64,000 nucleotides of DNA from Cymodocea nodosa (lineage: Eukaryota; Streptophyta; Magnoliopsida; Alismatales; Cymodoceaceae), in assembly GCA_036874045.1 (NCBI GenBank), contig CM072340.1, positions 5,843,001-5,907,000 on the forward strand, written 5' to 3'. The notes under the pieces are model-generated. The model was not told the origin of the DNA. It saw nothing but the letters and a program-made list of their open reading frames with translations, and did no database searches. Position 1 is the stretch's first letter. Each line of letters opens with the position of its first letter. The translations under genes were made by a program, and so were the position numbers. Positions 41,501 to 48,999 of the stretch are shown here, in pieces.

Positions 41501-44395
41501 TTTATACTTGATGAAAATCCACTTATAAGAGATTTTGCTTATTTTAATAGGATAAGATACCAACTTTCATGTACCATGAGATTGCAAAGCTAACAATTTC
41601 TCATTCATAGTTGCCTTCCAACATGGTAATTGTAGACTTTCTAGATAGTTTTGTGGTATAGACTCAAAGAAGATGATTGAAGCAAACTTATAGTAAGAAG
41701 GGTTAAGATGATCATAGGAAATAAAGTAAGAGATAGGGTGATTAGTGTAGGTTCTTGTAACTTTTTGTAAGGCAATTGTTAAGTCCATTGTGAGGGTTGA
41801 TTTAGGATTTTCGTTAGGAGATGTGAGAGGTTTTGCCAATGGAAATGATAATGGTCTACATTGATGTTGTTGATATATCTATAGTGTAGGAGTGGTAACA
41901 TAGCTATCCTTGTTAAGATTACCCTTCTTAGGATTGCCATCTCTTTTAGGCTTGTTGTTTAAAGGGACAAAAAAAGTAAGGAGATACTTTAAGGAACCTT
42001 AGGATCCTTAGTAAAATAAGATTGCAATTCAAAAAAAATAACATCGATGATAGAGACATAGTATTTCTTTGTAGTAGGATGATAACACCTATATCTCTTT
42101 TGGGTTTGGAAATACCCAATTCTTAGCCTAGATAAACACTCACTTGATCACTAAAATGCCTTTATTGGGTATCAAGTGAGTGTTTATCTAGGCTAAGAGA
42201 AAGATCTTAGATAAAAGACAACTAAATACACATGGAGTTAAAGAGAAATACTTAGTTTCAAGAGATAAACAATGAAAGGGAATTTTACCACCAAGGTGTA
42301 TAGATGACATACGATTTATAAGGTATGAGTTAGTAGGAATAACATTAGACCAAAGATACTTTGAAACTTTTATTTGAATAAGTAAAGTCCTAGCCACATC
42401 TAAAAGGTAATGGTGTTTACATTTAACAACCTCATTTTGTTGAGATATGTAAGAACAATTAGTTTGATGAATAATATCATGAGAAGTACAAAAGTTTTGA
42501 GAAAAATTACTTCTAAATTCTAAAGCATTATTAGTATGCAAAATTTTTGTGTAATAGAATAGAGTCTTTATTTTAGAAATGAAATATAGATAATATTTAA
42601 GATACTTTGATGATTTTTCAACAAATAAACCCATGACACTTTGAAATAATCATTAACAAACACTATATAATACTAATAATCAAACATAGGCACAATACAA
42701 TTGGAACCTAGATGTCTCAATGAACTAATCAAATAAACTACTACTAGACAAAAGTTATATGACTAAAGGTAGTATGATTATTATTTTTCCAATTGACACG
42801 ACTTACACTTAAAAGAAGAAAGGAAATCTAAGGCAAAACTTGTTTATGTTTCTTAAAGAAAGGGTGGCTAAGCCTATAATGCCATAAAATAGAGGATTCT
42901 ATGGTAGGTGGCAGTACAACCAAGTCATACGATGAAGTATCATAAATCAGGATGTACATACCATCACTTTATTTATGACCCAAACCAATTCTTATCTTTA
43001 TTTATAGATCTTGAAAAACATAATGAAAAGGATAAAAAGTTATGGAACATGAGAGGTGAATAGTTGTAGTGCTAATAGACAAAAAAATCAGGAACAAAAA
43101 GGATTTGATCAAGTCAAATTCTAGAAGAGACATGTATACTACCTTGTCCAAAAACTCGACAAATTGGCAACAATAGAAAAGTTGGAGATGCACAAGTCTA
43201 AGCATAGAAAAGTCGTTGGAGGCACAACTGTGCAACAACAAAGAATTAGTTAGGATGTTGGTGGTGAATGGTGGTGGTGGGATTAGAGTTAGGGTTTACT
43301 TTCATTGCTTTGATACAATGTGATTAGAAGGGTAAAACAGTGGAAAATCATTCATTAATAACAAGGATTACATATAAGTATTTGAGGACCCAAATGGATC
43401 TCCAAAAAGATCCTTAAATGGATCCCCAATGAGACCCCTAAATAAGCCCACAAATACAACTGCACTCCACAGTCACTAAGAATCTTTGACTTTAATTAGC
43501 TACTTAAGTTATTTTTCTCATTTATTTCATCCTTTTGTATTTAATATTTATTCCATCAGATCATCCTCCTTTATACTGGCTGATTGGTAAGGGTTTGATT
43601 AATATGCATTTTTTTCTCATTTTCTAAGAGGTAAATTTTTATTTTGCACCTTATTTGGTATTATGGATGATCATCTATAAACATTTTCTTTCTCTGCTTA
43701 TCAACAATCTATTTTATCTTCATTCTTAAGTCATACTTGCATATTTGACTTTTTAATTCTAATTTTCTTTCACAGGTTTTAAATATGTTTCTTTAAAAAA
43801 CTCTTTTTTCTAAAATTTGAATTTTTGCAATGTCCATTACTATCCAGGTTGCAGTAATTTATTTCCATGACCAGTTCACTTTAATAAAAGGTGTTGGCCT
43901 GGTAATAATATTGGTTGGAGTCAGTTTATACAACTTTTACAAGTGAGTTTCTTATTTCTTCGAACCATTTAGTTTTATTGAGAAGATTGTTATCACTTCC
44001 TATTACTAGATCACATCTATGACGTCAAAGTTTACTTTATTAATGGTTTTTTGGAGATAATGGGTAGATTGACCATATCTTATTGGAAAGGACTTAAATC
44101 TTGTCGATATTACACAGGAGTGAAAATAAGGACCATGTGAATCCTTGACAATGGGCAACAGCATGACACTTAAACACTTCCTTTCTCACATCCTACTGAA
44201 TAATTAAATTTTCTGATGAATTAGCATATGGTGCACCTTTTATGCAACAAACAAATTATCCTTGTGCAATTTTTCAGATACCAGAAACTACTCAAAGGTG
44301 AGCTAAGCAATGGTGAAGAATCCACTTCAGTTTCAAATGCTGCTGTAAAATATGTTATCCTTGATGATATGGACAGTGAAGAAGTTGTAAATTAA
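11529..44395 (+). CDS. Sugar-phosphate/nucleotide-sugar translocator (At1g06470/SLC35C2-like), C-terminal 221 residues, seven exons
   Basis: Join 11529-11596, 11695-11795, 12025-12037, 12626-12810, 13047-13133, 43848-43942, 44278-44395. All introns are GT-AG and all phases agree, giving one open frame to a TAA. The product is the second half of a triose-phosphate-translocator-domain membrane protein (drug/metabolite transporter superfamily): hydrophobic segments near residues 8-22, 33-50, 69-90, 108-124, 131-150 and 155-182, then a hydrophilic tail ending [10 protein letters not shown]. Family signatures seen are [28 protein letters not shown] and [19 protein letters not shown]. Related proteins exchange sugar phosphates or nucleotide sugars across plastid or Golgi-type membranes; the substrate here is unknown. 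The N-terminal half is not in the window. No stops or frameshifts, so probably functional. Confidence 0.9.
11695..11795 (+). CDS. Translocator exon 2 of the window
   Basis: Acceptor AACTGCAG, donor CTGCAG|GTGTGT. Encodes the rest of [20 protein letters not shown] and [14 protein letters not shown]. The ETEFE and GFRW motifs are conserved in SLC35C2-type proteins. Confidence 0.93.
12025..12037 (+). CDS. Translocator 13-base micro-exon
   Basis: AAAGAGGCTTACG flanked by ATGAAG on the left (acceptor AG) and GTAGGA on the right (donor). It encodes K-E-A-Y plus the first base of glycine, exactly the residues the family has between ILLQ and GLK(D/N)PI. Without it the exons at 11795 and 12626 would not join in frame (phase 0 into phase 1). 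Frame and family agree. Confidence 0.85.
12038..12625 (+). other. Intron 3 of the translocator
   Basis: 588 bases, GTAGGA to TAATCAG, AT-rich with a T-rich stretch before the acceptor. Frames within it (for example 12044-12226) show no family resemblance. Confidence 0.75.
12626..12810 (+). CDS. Translocator exon 4 of the window
   Basis: Acceptor TTAATCAG, donor TTAATG|GTAATT. Encodes [16 protein letters not shown], a long hydrophobic segment, [14 protein letters not shown], and IGGVVAFLM. The PI-L-M...PVM and W-S patterns match the family. Confidence 0.93.
13047..13133 (+). CDS. Translocator exon 5 of the window
   Basis: Acceptor TTGTTGCAG, donor ATTTTG|GTAAAC. 29 codons including [20 protein letters not shown], the most conserved stretch of the family (lysine-glutamate pair within a membrane segment, thought to face the substrate path). 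Confidence 0.95.
13625..13888 (+). repeat. 5' LTR of the 13.6-20.0 kb copia
   Basis: 264 bases; matches 19667-19957 except for substitutions and small indels, including about 25 extra bases in the 3' copy near 19793-19820. Confidence 0.93.
13890..13902 (+). other. Primer-binding site
   Basis: TTGGTATGGGAGC directly follows the LTR; it resembles TGGTATCAGAGC, complementary to initiator tRNA-Met. Confidence 0.75.
13917..14820 (+). pseudogene. Copia gag with double zinc-knuckle remains
   Basis: Starts at an ATG 28 bases after the [23 protein letters not shown] is the UBN2/DUF4219-like gag start. A frameshift near 14190 moves to a second open piece (14162-14536) with [20 protein letters not shown] and [15 protein letters not shown]. 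Near 14697-14790: a cysteine/histidine cluster ([12 protein letters not shown], then CTKCN with GHEA), the nucleic-acid-binding region. Stops at 14536 and in the knuckle region break it. Confidence 0.85.
14905..16980 (+). pseudogene. Copia pol, first part (protease, integrase, RT), broken
   Basis: Protease near 14912: [10 protein letters not shown] with the catalytic D-S-G intact. GAG-pre-integrase near 15290-15470 (CNACQSRKF). Integrase near 15477: [27 protein letters not shown]. Integrase C-terminal part at 15818-16006. RT begins near 16420, with [18 protein letters not shown] near 16680 and KTLCGIIY near 16797. Interrupted at 16985 by the hAT insertion; the coding continues at 18844. Confidence 0.85.
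17500..17790 (+). pseudogene. hAT transposase C-terminal dimerisation domain relic
   Basis: Near 17580-17760 the + strand reads DKRFTNN-like broken text, then [20 protein letters not shown], then [11 protein letters not shown]. The pattern of G-x-(I/V)-L-D-x-R-R-x-R-L and (A/V)-L-x-C-x-K-D-W is the signature of the hAT C-terminal dimerisation domain (Ac/RICESLEEPER type). The DDE core upstream is not recognisable, so this is a deletion derivative. Confidence 0.78.
18115..18660. repeat. Array of short palindromes inside the hAT element
   Basis: At least eight irregular units of 50-70 bases, each holding a self-complementary core of the kind AACTTCGGTTGGACCGAAGTT or AACTTTGGTCAGACTAAAGTT, separated by A-rich stretches. 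Located between the transposase end and the right terminus. Confidence 0.72.
18844..19660 (+). pseudogene. Copia pol, second part (end of RT and RNase H), broken
   Basis: Continues the RT after the h[30 protein letters not shown]. RNase H from about 19225: [52 protein letters not shown] near 19468. Stops at 18883, 19048 and beyond. No clear polypurine tract is left before the 3' LTR. Confidence 0.85.
19667..19957 (+). repeat. 3' LTR of the 13.6-20.0 kb copia
   Basis: 291 bases; ends AACG where the 5' copy ends AACA. Followed by the target duplication TTGTA. Confidence 0.93.
19963..20559 (+). other. Intron sequence without a recognised feature
   Basis: AT-rich, no open frame of note. A T-rich run near 20508-20520 could be the complement of a short LINE poly-A tail for the element at 20560-21480. 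Confidence 0.45.
20560..21480 (-). pseudogene. L1-like LINE 3' end: zinc-binding RT domain and RNase H relic
   Basis: On the - strand: near 21350-21260 [13 protein letters not shown] followed by [11 protein letters not shown], resembling the zinc-binding region after plant L1-type RT (zf-RVT). Near 21145-20660 an RNase H of the RVT_3 kind: [53 protein letters not shown]. The VEVDS and H-x-x-R-x-x-N-x-x-A type motifs are recognisable though damaged. No intact frame. Only the last part of the element is present. Confidence 0.62.
21335..24178. repeat. Duplicated intron segment, copy 1 (interrupted by a solo LTR)
   Basis: 21335-21738 matches 24216-24612 (shared text such as CAACACCTCTTTC, CATTCACC and GAGATGCTTCT) and 23295-24178 matches 24613-24837 plus 36837-37090. 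Taking out the solo LTR makes copy 1 collinear with copy 2, apart from an internal deletion in copy 2 (counterpart of roughly 23410-23920). Confidence 0.75.
21739..23294 (+). mobile_element. Solo LTR, SIRE-like
   Basis: 1,556 bases starting TATAGGATCG (TGTAGGATC-like, one G-to-A change at the second base) and ending CTTAACA, flanked by a perfect AAAAT duplication (21734-21738 and 23295-23299). The sister segment at about 24605-24620 is the empty site. The start (AGGATC ... GAGGGTGAATTG) and end (ATCATCAAAATATAATG) recall the SIRE LTR at 1435. The right half carries many short TAACTCAACGAGTT-like motifs. No internal region, so a product of LTR-LTR recombination. Confidence 0.8.
24216..24837. 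repeat. Duplicated intron segment, copy 2, left part
   Basis: Continues at 36837-37090 after the 12 kb copia insertion; see copy 1. Target duplication AAATG at 24833-24837. Confidence 0.72.
24838..25245 (-). repeat. 3' LTR of the outer copia
   Basis: 408 bases matching 36418-36831 with clear but moderate divergence. Confidence 0.93.
25250..26461 (-). pseudogene. Outer copia pol, 3' part (end of RT, RNase H)
   Basis: On -: [16 protein letters not shown] near 26275 (YVDD intact), [34 protein letters not shown] near 26090. RNase H 25766-25305: [56 protein letters not shown]. Several stops. Confidence 0.85.
26467..28445 (+). mobile_element. Ty3/gypsy solo LTR (1,979 bases) inside the outer copia RT
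   Basis: Starts TGTTTAAAATG and ends AACCTAAACA, flanked by a perfect TTGAC duplication (26462-26466 and 28446-28450). It is the reference copy for the gypsy family at 50463-64000; the full LTR at 58216-60194 has the same length. It carries TAACTATCCGAA-type and GTTGAGTTA-type inverted motifs. No internal region is present. Confidence 0.92.
28451..29727 (-). pseudogene. Outer copia pol, middle part (integrase to RT start)
   Basis: On -: [20 protein letters not shown] near 29690, [39 protein letters not shown] near 29390 (integrase), [19 protein letters not shown], then a hinge, and RT text [17 protein letters not shown] near 28510. In the uninterrupted element it would join 26461 across the solo LTR. 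Confidence 0.85.
29733..29983 (-). repeat. 3' LTR of the inner copia
   Basis: 251 bases matching 34611-34859. Confidence 0.94.
30040..31450 (-). pseudogene. Inner copia RT and RNase H, broken
   Basis: RT 31438-30728: [53 protein letters not shown], then [10 protein letters not shown] where the second catalytic aspartate of YVDD is lost (D to I). 30706-30416: [19 protein letters not shown] and the start of RNase H ([19 protein letters not shown]). 30315-30052: [39 protein letters not shown]. Open pieces are long, but shifts separate them. Confidence 0.88.
31451..33190 (-). pseudogene. Inner copia protease and integrase, broken
   Basis: Protease near 33100: [13 protein letters not shown], where the catalytic D-S-G has become D-S-S. 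32911-32711: [20 protein letters not shown]. Integrase: [20 protein letters not shown] near 32420, [27 protein letters not shown] near 32230, then [16 protein letters not shown] text near 31990. Stops and shifts between them. Confidence 0.83.
33185..33930 (-). pseudogene. Inner copia gag, broken
   Basis: The longest open piece is 33667-33185 (160 codons): [21 protein letters not shown] text, [38 protein letters not shown], then a basic stretch and a damaged zinc knuckle (HYC/CNYCKE-like near 33210). The 5' part to about 33915 carries FNGKNNFNL but has stops. Confidence 0.83.
34611..34859 (-). repeat. 5' LTR of the inner copia, with primer-binding site at 34590-34608
   Basis: 249 bases. Just inside it the - strand reads CTAGTATCAAAGATAGGTT, a degraded form of the initiator tRNA-Met site TGGTATCAGAGC. 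Confidence 0.9.
34865..35585 (-). pseudogene. Outer copia protease and start of integrase
   Basis: Protease near 35460: WILDS followed by R-A-S-P-H (D-S-R for D-S-G). 35438-35091: [44 protein letters not shown]-type text. 35068-34880: [19 protein letters not shown] (GAG-pre-integrase H-x-x-x-H region) and [11 protein letters not shown], after which the inner element begins. Confidence 0.82.
35587..36310 (-). pseudogene. Outer copia gag
   Basis: From the start [20 protein letters not shown] near 36312 there is a stop near 36222, then 205 open codons (36204-35587): [59 protein letters not shown], a basic linker, and the zinc knuckle start CNYCKESSH. The best preserved gag in the window, with few stops. 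Confidence 0.87.
36397..36415 (-). other. Primer-binding site of the outer copia
   Basis: The - strand reads TGGTATCAAAGCCAGGTTT next to the 5' LTR; one or two changes from the initiator tRNA-Met complement. Confidence 0.88.
36418..36831 (-). repeat. 5' LTR of the outer copia
   Basis: 414 bases, TGTAAAGTTTTAAGG to CAAATTACA; followed by the target duplication AGATG. Confidence 0.93.
36837..37090. repeat. Duplicated intron segment, copy 2, right part
   Basis: Matches 24010-24178 (shared GATATGTT, TTTTATAGAAAT, AGTGAAATTTCTAAGTAAATG and TTCTTTTGAT) with an extra stretch near 36860-36960. Confidence 0.72.
37091..38089. other. Intron stretch with purine-rich low-complexity DNA
   Basis: Nothing gene-like. 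37555-37700 is very rich in GA and A runs on + (its complement gives a false phenylalanine-rich frame). The start resembles dispersed repeats (TTTCAAATATTGATCTGTATTGG), not identified. Confidence 0.5.
38090..38900 (+). pseudogene. Copia RT/RNase H fragment with a 202-base tandem duplication
   Basis: [12 protein letters not shown] near 38096 and [17 protein letters not shown] near 38255 match the end of copia RT, and match the next fragment (39138 onward). 38365-38566 is repeated at 38567-38768. An RNase H piece ([13 protein letters not shown], near 38750) follows. No LTR was found for it. Confidence 0.75.
39120..39948 (+). pseudogene. Copia RT end and RNase H fragment with polypurine tract
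   Basis: [20 protein letters not shown] near 39142, [90 protein letters not shown] near 39710. It ends TTCAACTTGAGGGGGAG, a polypurine tract (about 39938-39948), directly before an LTR. The 5' part of this element is missing. Confidence 0.87.
39949..40074 (+). repeat. Short 3' LTR of the preceding copia fragment
   Basis: TGTTAGTTTTGG to CAATTAACA, 126 bases, right after the polypurine tract. Length and TG...CA ends fit a short-LTR copia of the Ale/Retrofit kind; no second copy in the window. Confidence 0.65.
40075..43318 (-). pseudogene. Copia element remnant (gag-pre-integrase to RNase H), opposite strand
   Basis: On -: [17 protein letters not shown] near 43050 (end of protease region), a fragment of integrase 42634-42188 ([40 protein letters not shown]), a hinge near 41839-41567 ([29 protein letters not shown]), RT pieces to about 40560, an RNase H piece 40479-40282 ([20 protein letters not shown]) and MSMYYDNQV near 40170. 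Gag is almost wholly deleted. The 3' end abuts the LTR at 40074 without its own 3' LTR. Confidence 0.82.
41042..41330. repeat. Partial internal duplication in the copia remnant
   Basis: 41030-41240 repeats 40745-40995 imperfectly (shared ATTGCTT-GTTTTTTACAATTTCTGTTGCATCACTA, CCATG, CATGACTTGGAT, AAGACCATAGATGACCTTT types). Confidence 0.6.
43319..43520 (-). repeat. 5' LTR fragment of the 40.1-43.3 kb copia remnant with primer site
   Basis: Read on -, an end CTAATCACA is followed by TTGTATCAAAGCAATG, a degraded initiator tRNA-Met site (43304-43318). The outer edge of the LTR is not fixed; TGTGATTAGAAGGG marks the inner edge. Confidence 0.55.
43848..43942 (+). CDS. Translocator exon 6 of the window
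   Basis: Acceptor TATCCAG, donor TACAA|GTGAGT. Encodes [20 protein letters not shown] then [11 protein letters not shown]: the last two membrane segments, with the (F/Y)-H-D-x-F/L and G-V-x-L-Y-N motifs of the family. Confidence 0.93.
44278..44395 (+). CDS. Translocator terminal exon
   Basis: Acceptor TTTTTCAG, ends at TAA (44393-44395). Encodes [20 protein letters not shown], then a hydrophilic acidic tail to [11 protein letters not shown] cytosolic tail of variable sequence is usual in the family. Confidence 0.88.
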
Positions 44396-44931
44396 TTCCA
44401 ACATCCCACTATTACATTGTAAGGTTTTCTTGCTATTTGAGAAGCACTCAAATTTGCCAGGTTTTGAACCTAAGTTACTTCCTCTTAAGTGATTATAGAA
44501 CTAAGAAAGATCAATTGTGCAGGCCATTGATGGTAATTTAATCACTTATGTTGGCCCTGCATTTGCTATTTTCTTTGCTTATTTTGTTCTTGTAAATTCT
44601 GAACTTCTCATATGGTGCAAAACAAAGTTTTTTGTTTAAATGTATATGATTTGCATAAGAATCATTTCTCATTTTATAAAGTAGCAAGGAATCATTCACT
44701 TGTGCGGGGAAGGGAATGCCTCTATTTTTGTTAGAAATTTGAAAGTTTCATATTAGTATTATATGTAATCCTTGGGCCTTGGGGTCTGAATATCATTTGG
44801 TGTAGAATTGTGTGTCATTACTTTCTAAAGTAGCTAGTGATTCACAATTATGATAGCATTCCATTGCATCATTTTCTCAAGTAGCCTATGAGTTTTGAAT
44901 TCCTCTTCTGCATAATTTTTTATCATATTAG
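44396..44931 (+). other. Likely 3' UTR and flank of the translocator
   Basis: No open frame. AT-rich with several loose poly-A-signal-like stretches; I cannot fix the cleavage site. Ends where a possible LTR begins. Confidence 0.45.
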
Positions 44932-46753
44932 TGTAGACACCCTATTTTTAGGACCAATTTCGACTGATGTTGGATGCCATGCCTTTCACCTTGTTTGCCC
45001 TTGTGTTATTTTACCTGTATTCCTCCTTTGCCAGTTGTAATTGTTGACCCCCAAGGTGCATCCTATTTTCTCCCATTATTGTCAGCTCTCCCTTTATTTT
45101 CTCTTTCCCATAACCATTTACTATTCTTTCTCCCCTTTTAACCAAGACCCCATATTTCAACTCCCACACTCTTCCTTGCACTCGCATCTTGATTGTCGCT
45201 CCATCCTGTGTCCACACCCAATCTTGAAGCCTAGTTGCCAGACCATTCTTCCAGCCCAAACCGAATTGATCTCCCACACCCTTTTGCATGCTCACACTGT
45301 AATCGTTCCTCTATCCTGTGTCCACACTCGATCTTTGAGCCTAGTTCCTTGATCATTCCAGTCCAAACCCAATTGATCTCTTGCACCCTTCTGCATGCCC
45401 ACACTTCAATTGTCCCTCCATCTTGTGTTTTTGCTTGATCTCCAAGCTTGAATCACCAATCATTCTTCCAGTTCAGACACAATCAATCTCCTATGCTTGA
45501 TCACTTATGCTCGCTTACACCTTGTCTCAATCTTAGAGTTGCGTATGTGATCTCTGAGCTGTGTGCATGGTTGGTTTGGCCTCCTCTAAACTTATTCTCT
45601 ATGTTGGCCAGCCACTTGCTCTTTTTTTGTCTTCTGCAACCAACTTAGCATTGCAACAACTTGGTAAGGGTGCCAACTACCTCGCTCTCTCTCATGTGCA
45701 TCATCCTCCCGAACAAATTTTGCTCCAACTGCGTGCAATGATCCCTACTTTGCTTGACAAGTTGTCAATAAATCACTAGGCGAGTTGTAGAGCTTCGTTG
45801 TGTAGCTCCGTCACTTTACTAGAAATTCTTTGAGGATCCATTGGTGAAGAGCATCAAGAATCGTGTGCCCAATCACACCCTCAACTTGTTTGGCATTCTT
45901 TCCTGATTGGAGCTTGATCACCCCTTGAAGCACAACTCAATCACTCACAACAAACAATCACTTAATCAACTTTGTATTCACCCTGTAATCACACACTCAA
46001 CCTTACTAGAATCACCTCCATTTTCCTTTGCTAGACCTCCCCAACATTTTCTATTGCCTTCTTTGTAGCCTAAATTTGTCAACCCATTCTCTACAAGCCC
46101 ATCGAGCCTCATCTATCCTTTCAATTTGAATCCCTGTGCACAACCTAATTTCTGGCCTGTCAAAGTATCCCCCTTGCACTCTATGTCCAACGCATATATA
46201 GAGTTGGGTTTTCTTATTTAGTCAAAGTCGACATAACAGGAATCTACAAGTCCTTTTCCGTCTCTAGCTTTGTCATCTTGGTTTTTGGTTCTTCTCCCCT
46301 ACGTTCTCTATGTTTCTATCTTTGTTTTAGGGTGGGAGCTGTTGTCATTTGCACAACTGAACTACTAGGTTGAGTTTTCGACTATTGAAAATTTTGGTCC
46401 CAACCAGCCTGCACATCCATTTCACCTTTTCCATCCCCCTAGACTACTACAATCAGGCCATCGGCTTGCTTGAGAACAACCTCCGACAGCTTGGGTGGCC
46501 TGTGTGGGGTGGTCACGCACAAGCTCCTTTTGGTCTCTCTATTTCACATGTACTGTTCATTTATTTTTTTGTGTTTATGGTTTGGGGGTTGTGTTTGCAT
46601 GGTGAGGTGATGTGCTAAAATGGGGCGGTGGTTTCTCCCAATGGTTTCTTCCATTTATTTTTCTCATGCTTACTCATTTACAGTTTTGTGTAATTCCATA
46701 TAGAATATTCATGTATAAGTTGCATTGCCTTATTTCATGTCGGATATTCACGT
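44932..46753 (+). mobile_element. Possible gypsy-type solo LTR
   Basis: Starts TGTAGACACCCTATTTTTAG, a start common to a class of plant gypsy LTRs, just after the gene. ATTAG occurs right before it (44927-44931) and again at 46754-46758, which would give a 5-base target duplication. Against this, the right end would read TTCACGT rather than end in CA. The stretch is richer in C than its flanks and has small frames with no family resemblance. Confidence 0.4.
45185..45500 (+). repeat. Degenerate tandem repeat, period about 108, about three units
   Basis: Unit starts near 45201 (CCATCCTGTGTCCACACCC), 45311 (TATCCTGTGTCCACACTCG) and 45418 (CCATCTTGTGTTTTTGCT); each continues with ATTCTTCCAG, CCCAAACC and GAATTGATCTCCCACACCC-like text. 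Confidence 0.75.
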
Positions 46754-46952
46754 ATTAGGATCATTTTAGCTCACTAAAAAGAGGGTTAATAGTAAGTTTT
46801 AATTTTATTTATAAGGGTGCATTATGATTATATGATAAAATACTAATTTAGATGCAAGAAACATGTTGATGCTATTAATTTATAAGTTCTGATCTTGTAA
46901 TATAAGATAACGTAAATAGATATGAACAGTTGTGATTATTTATATGATAAGT

Positions 46953-47134
46953 ACAAATGAAGAGAATAATCACAATCACACAAGGAATAGTAGTATTTTT
47001 AAGGTTCTTCAAATTGGTATGTTCACTTTACAAGTGGTTAACTACAAATGAAGAGAATAATCACAATCACATAAGGAACAGTATTTTTATAGTTCTCCAA
47101 ATTGGTACGTTCACTTTACAAGTGGTTAAGCTTG
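46953..47134 (+). repeat. Two-unit tandem repeat, period 91
   Basis: ACAAATGAAGAGAATAATCA begins at 46953 and 47044; both units end ACTTTACAAGTGGTTAA. Confidence 0.88.
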
Positions 47135-47249
47135 TACCTTTTTTTCTTTATTACTAATTTGGCGTATTATGGGTTAACATCCAACCCTTATAGAGTAGTG
47201 CTTTTTTGATATGAGAACTTTTACACACCACTCCTTAGTTACAAAGAAA

Positions 47250-47480
47250 TACACCTTGTGTTTTTAAGTTTGAAACACAAGAATCTAATGAACTTTGTGT
47301 TTTTAGGTTGAAACACAATTAATCAACAAACCTTGTGTTTTTAGGTTAAAACATAGCAAATTAACAAATCTTATGTTTTCATGTTGAAACACAACAAACC
47401 TTGTATTTTTAGCTTGAAACACAACAAACTAACAAACAACTTCTTAATCCCTAAAAAGTCCCCTGTATTTCAAGGTCAAA
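47250..47480. repeat. Minisatellite of palindromic TTGTGTTT...AAACACAA units
   Basis: Five or so units near 47260, 47304, 47335, 47365 and 47400, each TTGTGTTTTTAGGTTGAAAC followed by ACAA, with spacers such as TAATCAACAAACC. Each core can fold on itself. It may be the end of an unrecognised LTR. Confidence 0.7.
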
Positions 47481-48950
47481 ATACAAGAAACCAACAATAA
47501 TTACAATATATCATGCTTACATAACTATAAAACTTACAACCCTTGAGTGTGCTCTTGCTTTAGAATAGGATTTGTGATGATGCACTTTTGAAATTGATTG
47601 ATCTTGAAGCATTACACTTGTCGACTTTTAGGAGAATGTTCAATGTCTTGCACAATTAGTGTGGTAGCAAGCCTTATAGAAGTTGTAGGGGGAGGCTTCT
47701 ATTTATAAGTTTCAAGTGTAACGACTAGTTTGTAATGGTTAGTTTTTCAAGTAAAATAGATATCCAAATTTTAAATTTTAATCCATTTTTGTGTAATACA
47801 TAGCTTTTGGTCATGGTTTTATTGTTAATTCATTTTTTAATCTAAAATTCACTACCTTGAAATGCATGGAATGGGTGCCTGATTTGAAAAATCAGTGGTT
47901 TGTTCAAAGATAGATCTAGCTCAATTTTCTGTCTTAGATATACATAGAACGAGCATTTGATTTGAAAAATCAGTGGTTTTTTAAAAGATAGATTTAGCTC
48001 ATGTTCTAAGTGTCCCAAATATGCATAGAATGATCATTTGATTTACTAGTTCTGGTGCTCCAATCTGGGAAGGACTTTTTTTGACTCTATTTTACTTAAA
48101 AATAATAATCAAAGCTACTTCTAATAGTGATCTAATTTAACCATAGGGCTTTCTTAAAGAGCAAGAATATTGCAAAATGATAACCGTAAAACACGTATAA
48201 TACTTTATAGTTTTTGTAAATACTTCTTCACATTGTCTACAAATTAAGCTTGAGCTATAATCTTTAAGTTTAAGGACATAATCCTTCTTCAATTTGCCTT
48301 CTTCAACACTATTTCCTCTTGAAACATTCTCTTTCATCTTCACTTGACTTTTTGCTTTTTTCTTCTTTACTGTTATTCTTTAGAATATTTCTTGAATGTA
48401 ATCTTATTTGTCCCTACTTTCTATTCCCTATAATAGACTTGGTTTATAAAATTTTACATATATTAAAATTTTCATTATTAGTTTATACAATTTTACATAT
48501 ATTAAAATTTTCATCATCAAAATTGATAGAGAAAGACTTCCGTAACATCAAGTATAGGCTGAGTTATTACATGTGGAACCCATGTTTTAGTTGCATTATT
48601 ACATGTATAACTCATATTTTCATGGCATGTTCTATAACATGTGGAATTCTTATTTTGGGTTTGTGGACTTAGAATTTGAGTTCTGTAGAATTTGAATTTT
48701 ACAGAATTTGACATAAAGAATTCAAAATTTGGGTGTTTGTGCACATTCAAGAATTTAGTGAAAATTGAAATTTAGGTGTTTGGACACATGATAGAATTGA
48801 ACAGAATTGATTTTTAATGAAGTAACAAAATGAAGTAATTAGTGAAAATGTAATTAATCAAGGAATGAATTACTTACATTAATTAAGGAATGTAAAAAAA
48901 AAAAGGTAAGGGAAAACATCAAATTCAAAACTAAATAGATTAAATTTAAA
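47481..48950. other. No gene; short duplications
   Basis: A 48-base direct repeat TTACATATATTAAAATTTTC lies at about 48450 and 48494. Related text GAAAAATCAGTGGTTTGTTC occurs near 47886 and 47963. 48670-48800 is rich in GAATTTG and GGTGTTTG repeats, which may be close to the end of the Harbinger element at 50200-50461. Confidence 0.45.
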
Positions 48951-48999
48951 TTGAAGTGTATATTTGTATCTAAGTTTAAAATCTAGAGTAAACAATAGC

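Larger units (their letters stand above)
13134..43847 (+). other. 30.7 kb intron 5 of the translocator
   Basis: GTAAACTT to TATCCAG. Holds at least three complete copia elements, two solo LTRs, a hAT element, LINE and copia fragments and a duplicated segment, listed separately. Exon 5 ends ...AVTIL and exon 6 continues [11 protein letters not shown] in phase 0, exactly as in the family, so the intron must be spliced as one unit or in steps. Native-looking remains are 13134-13624, 19963-20540 and 43571-43847. Confidence 0.88.

Noticed and set aside
46370..46618. 82-codon + frame
   Set aside because: No motif; lies in the possible LTR and is likely chance.
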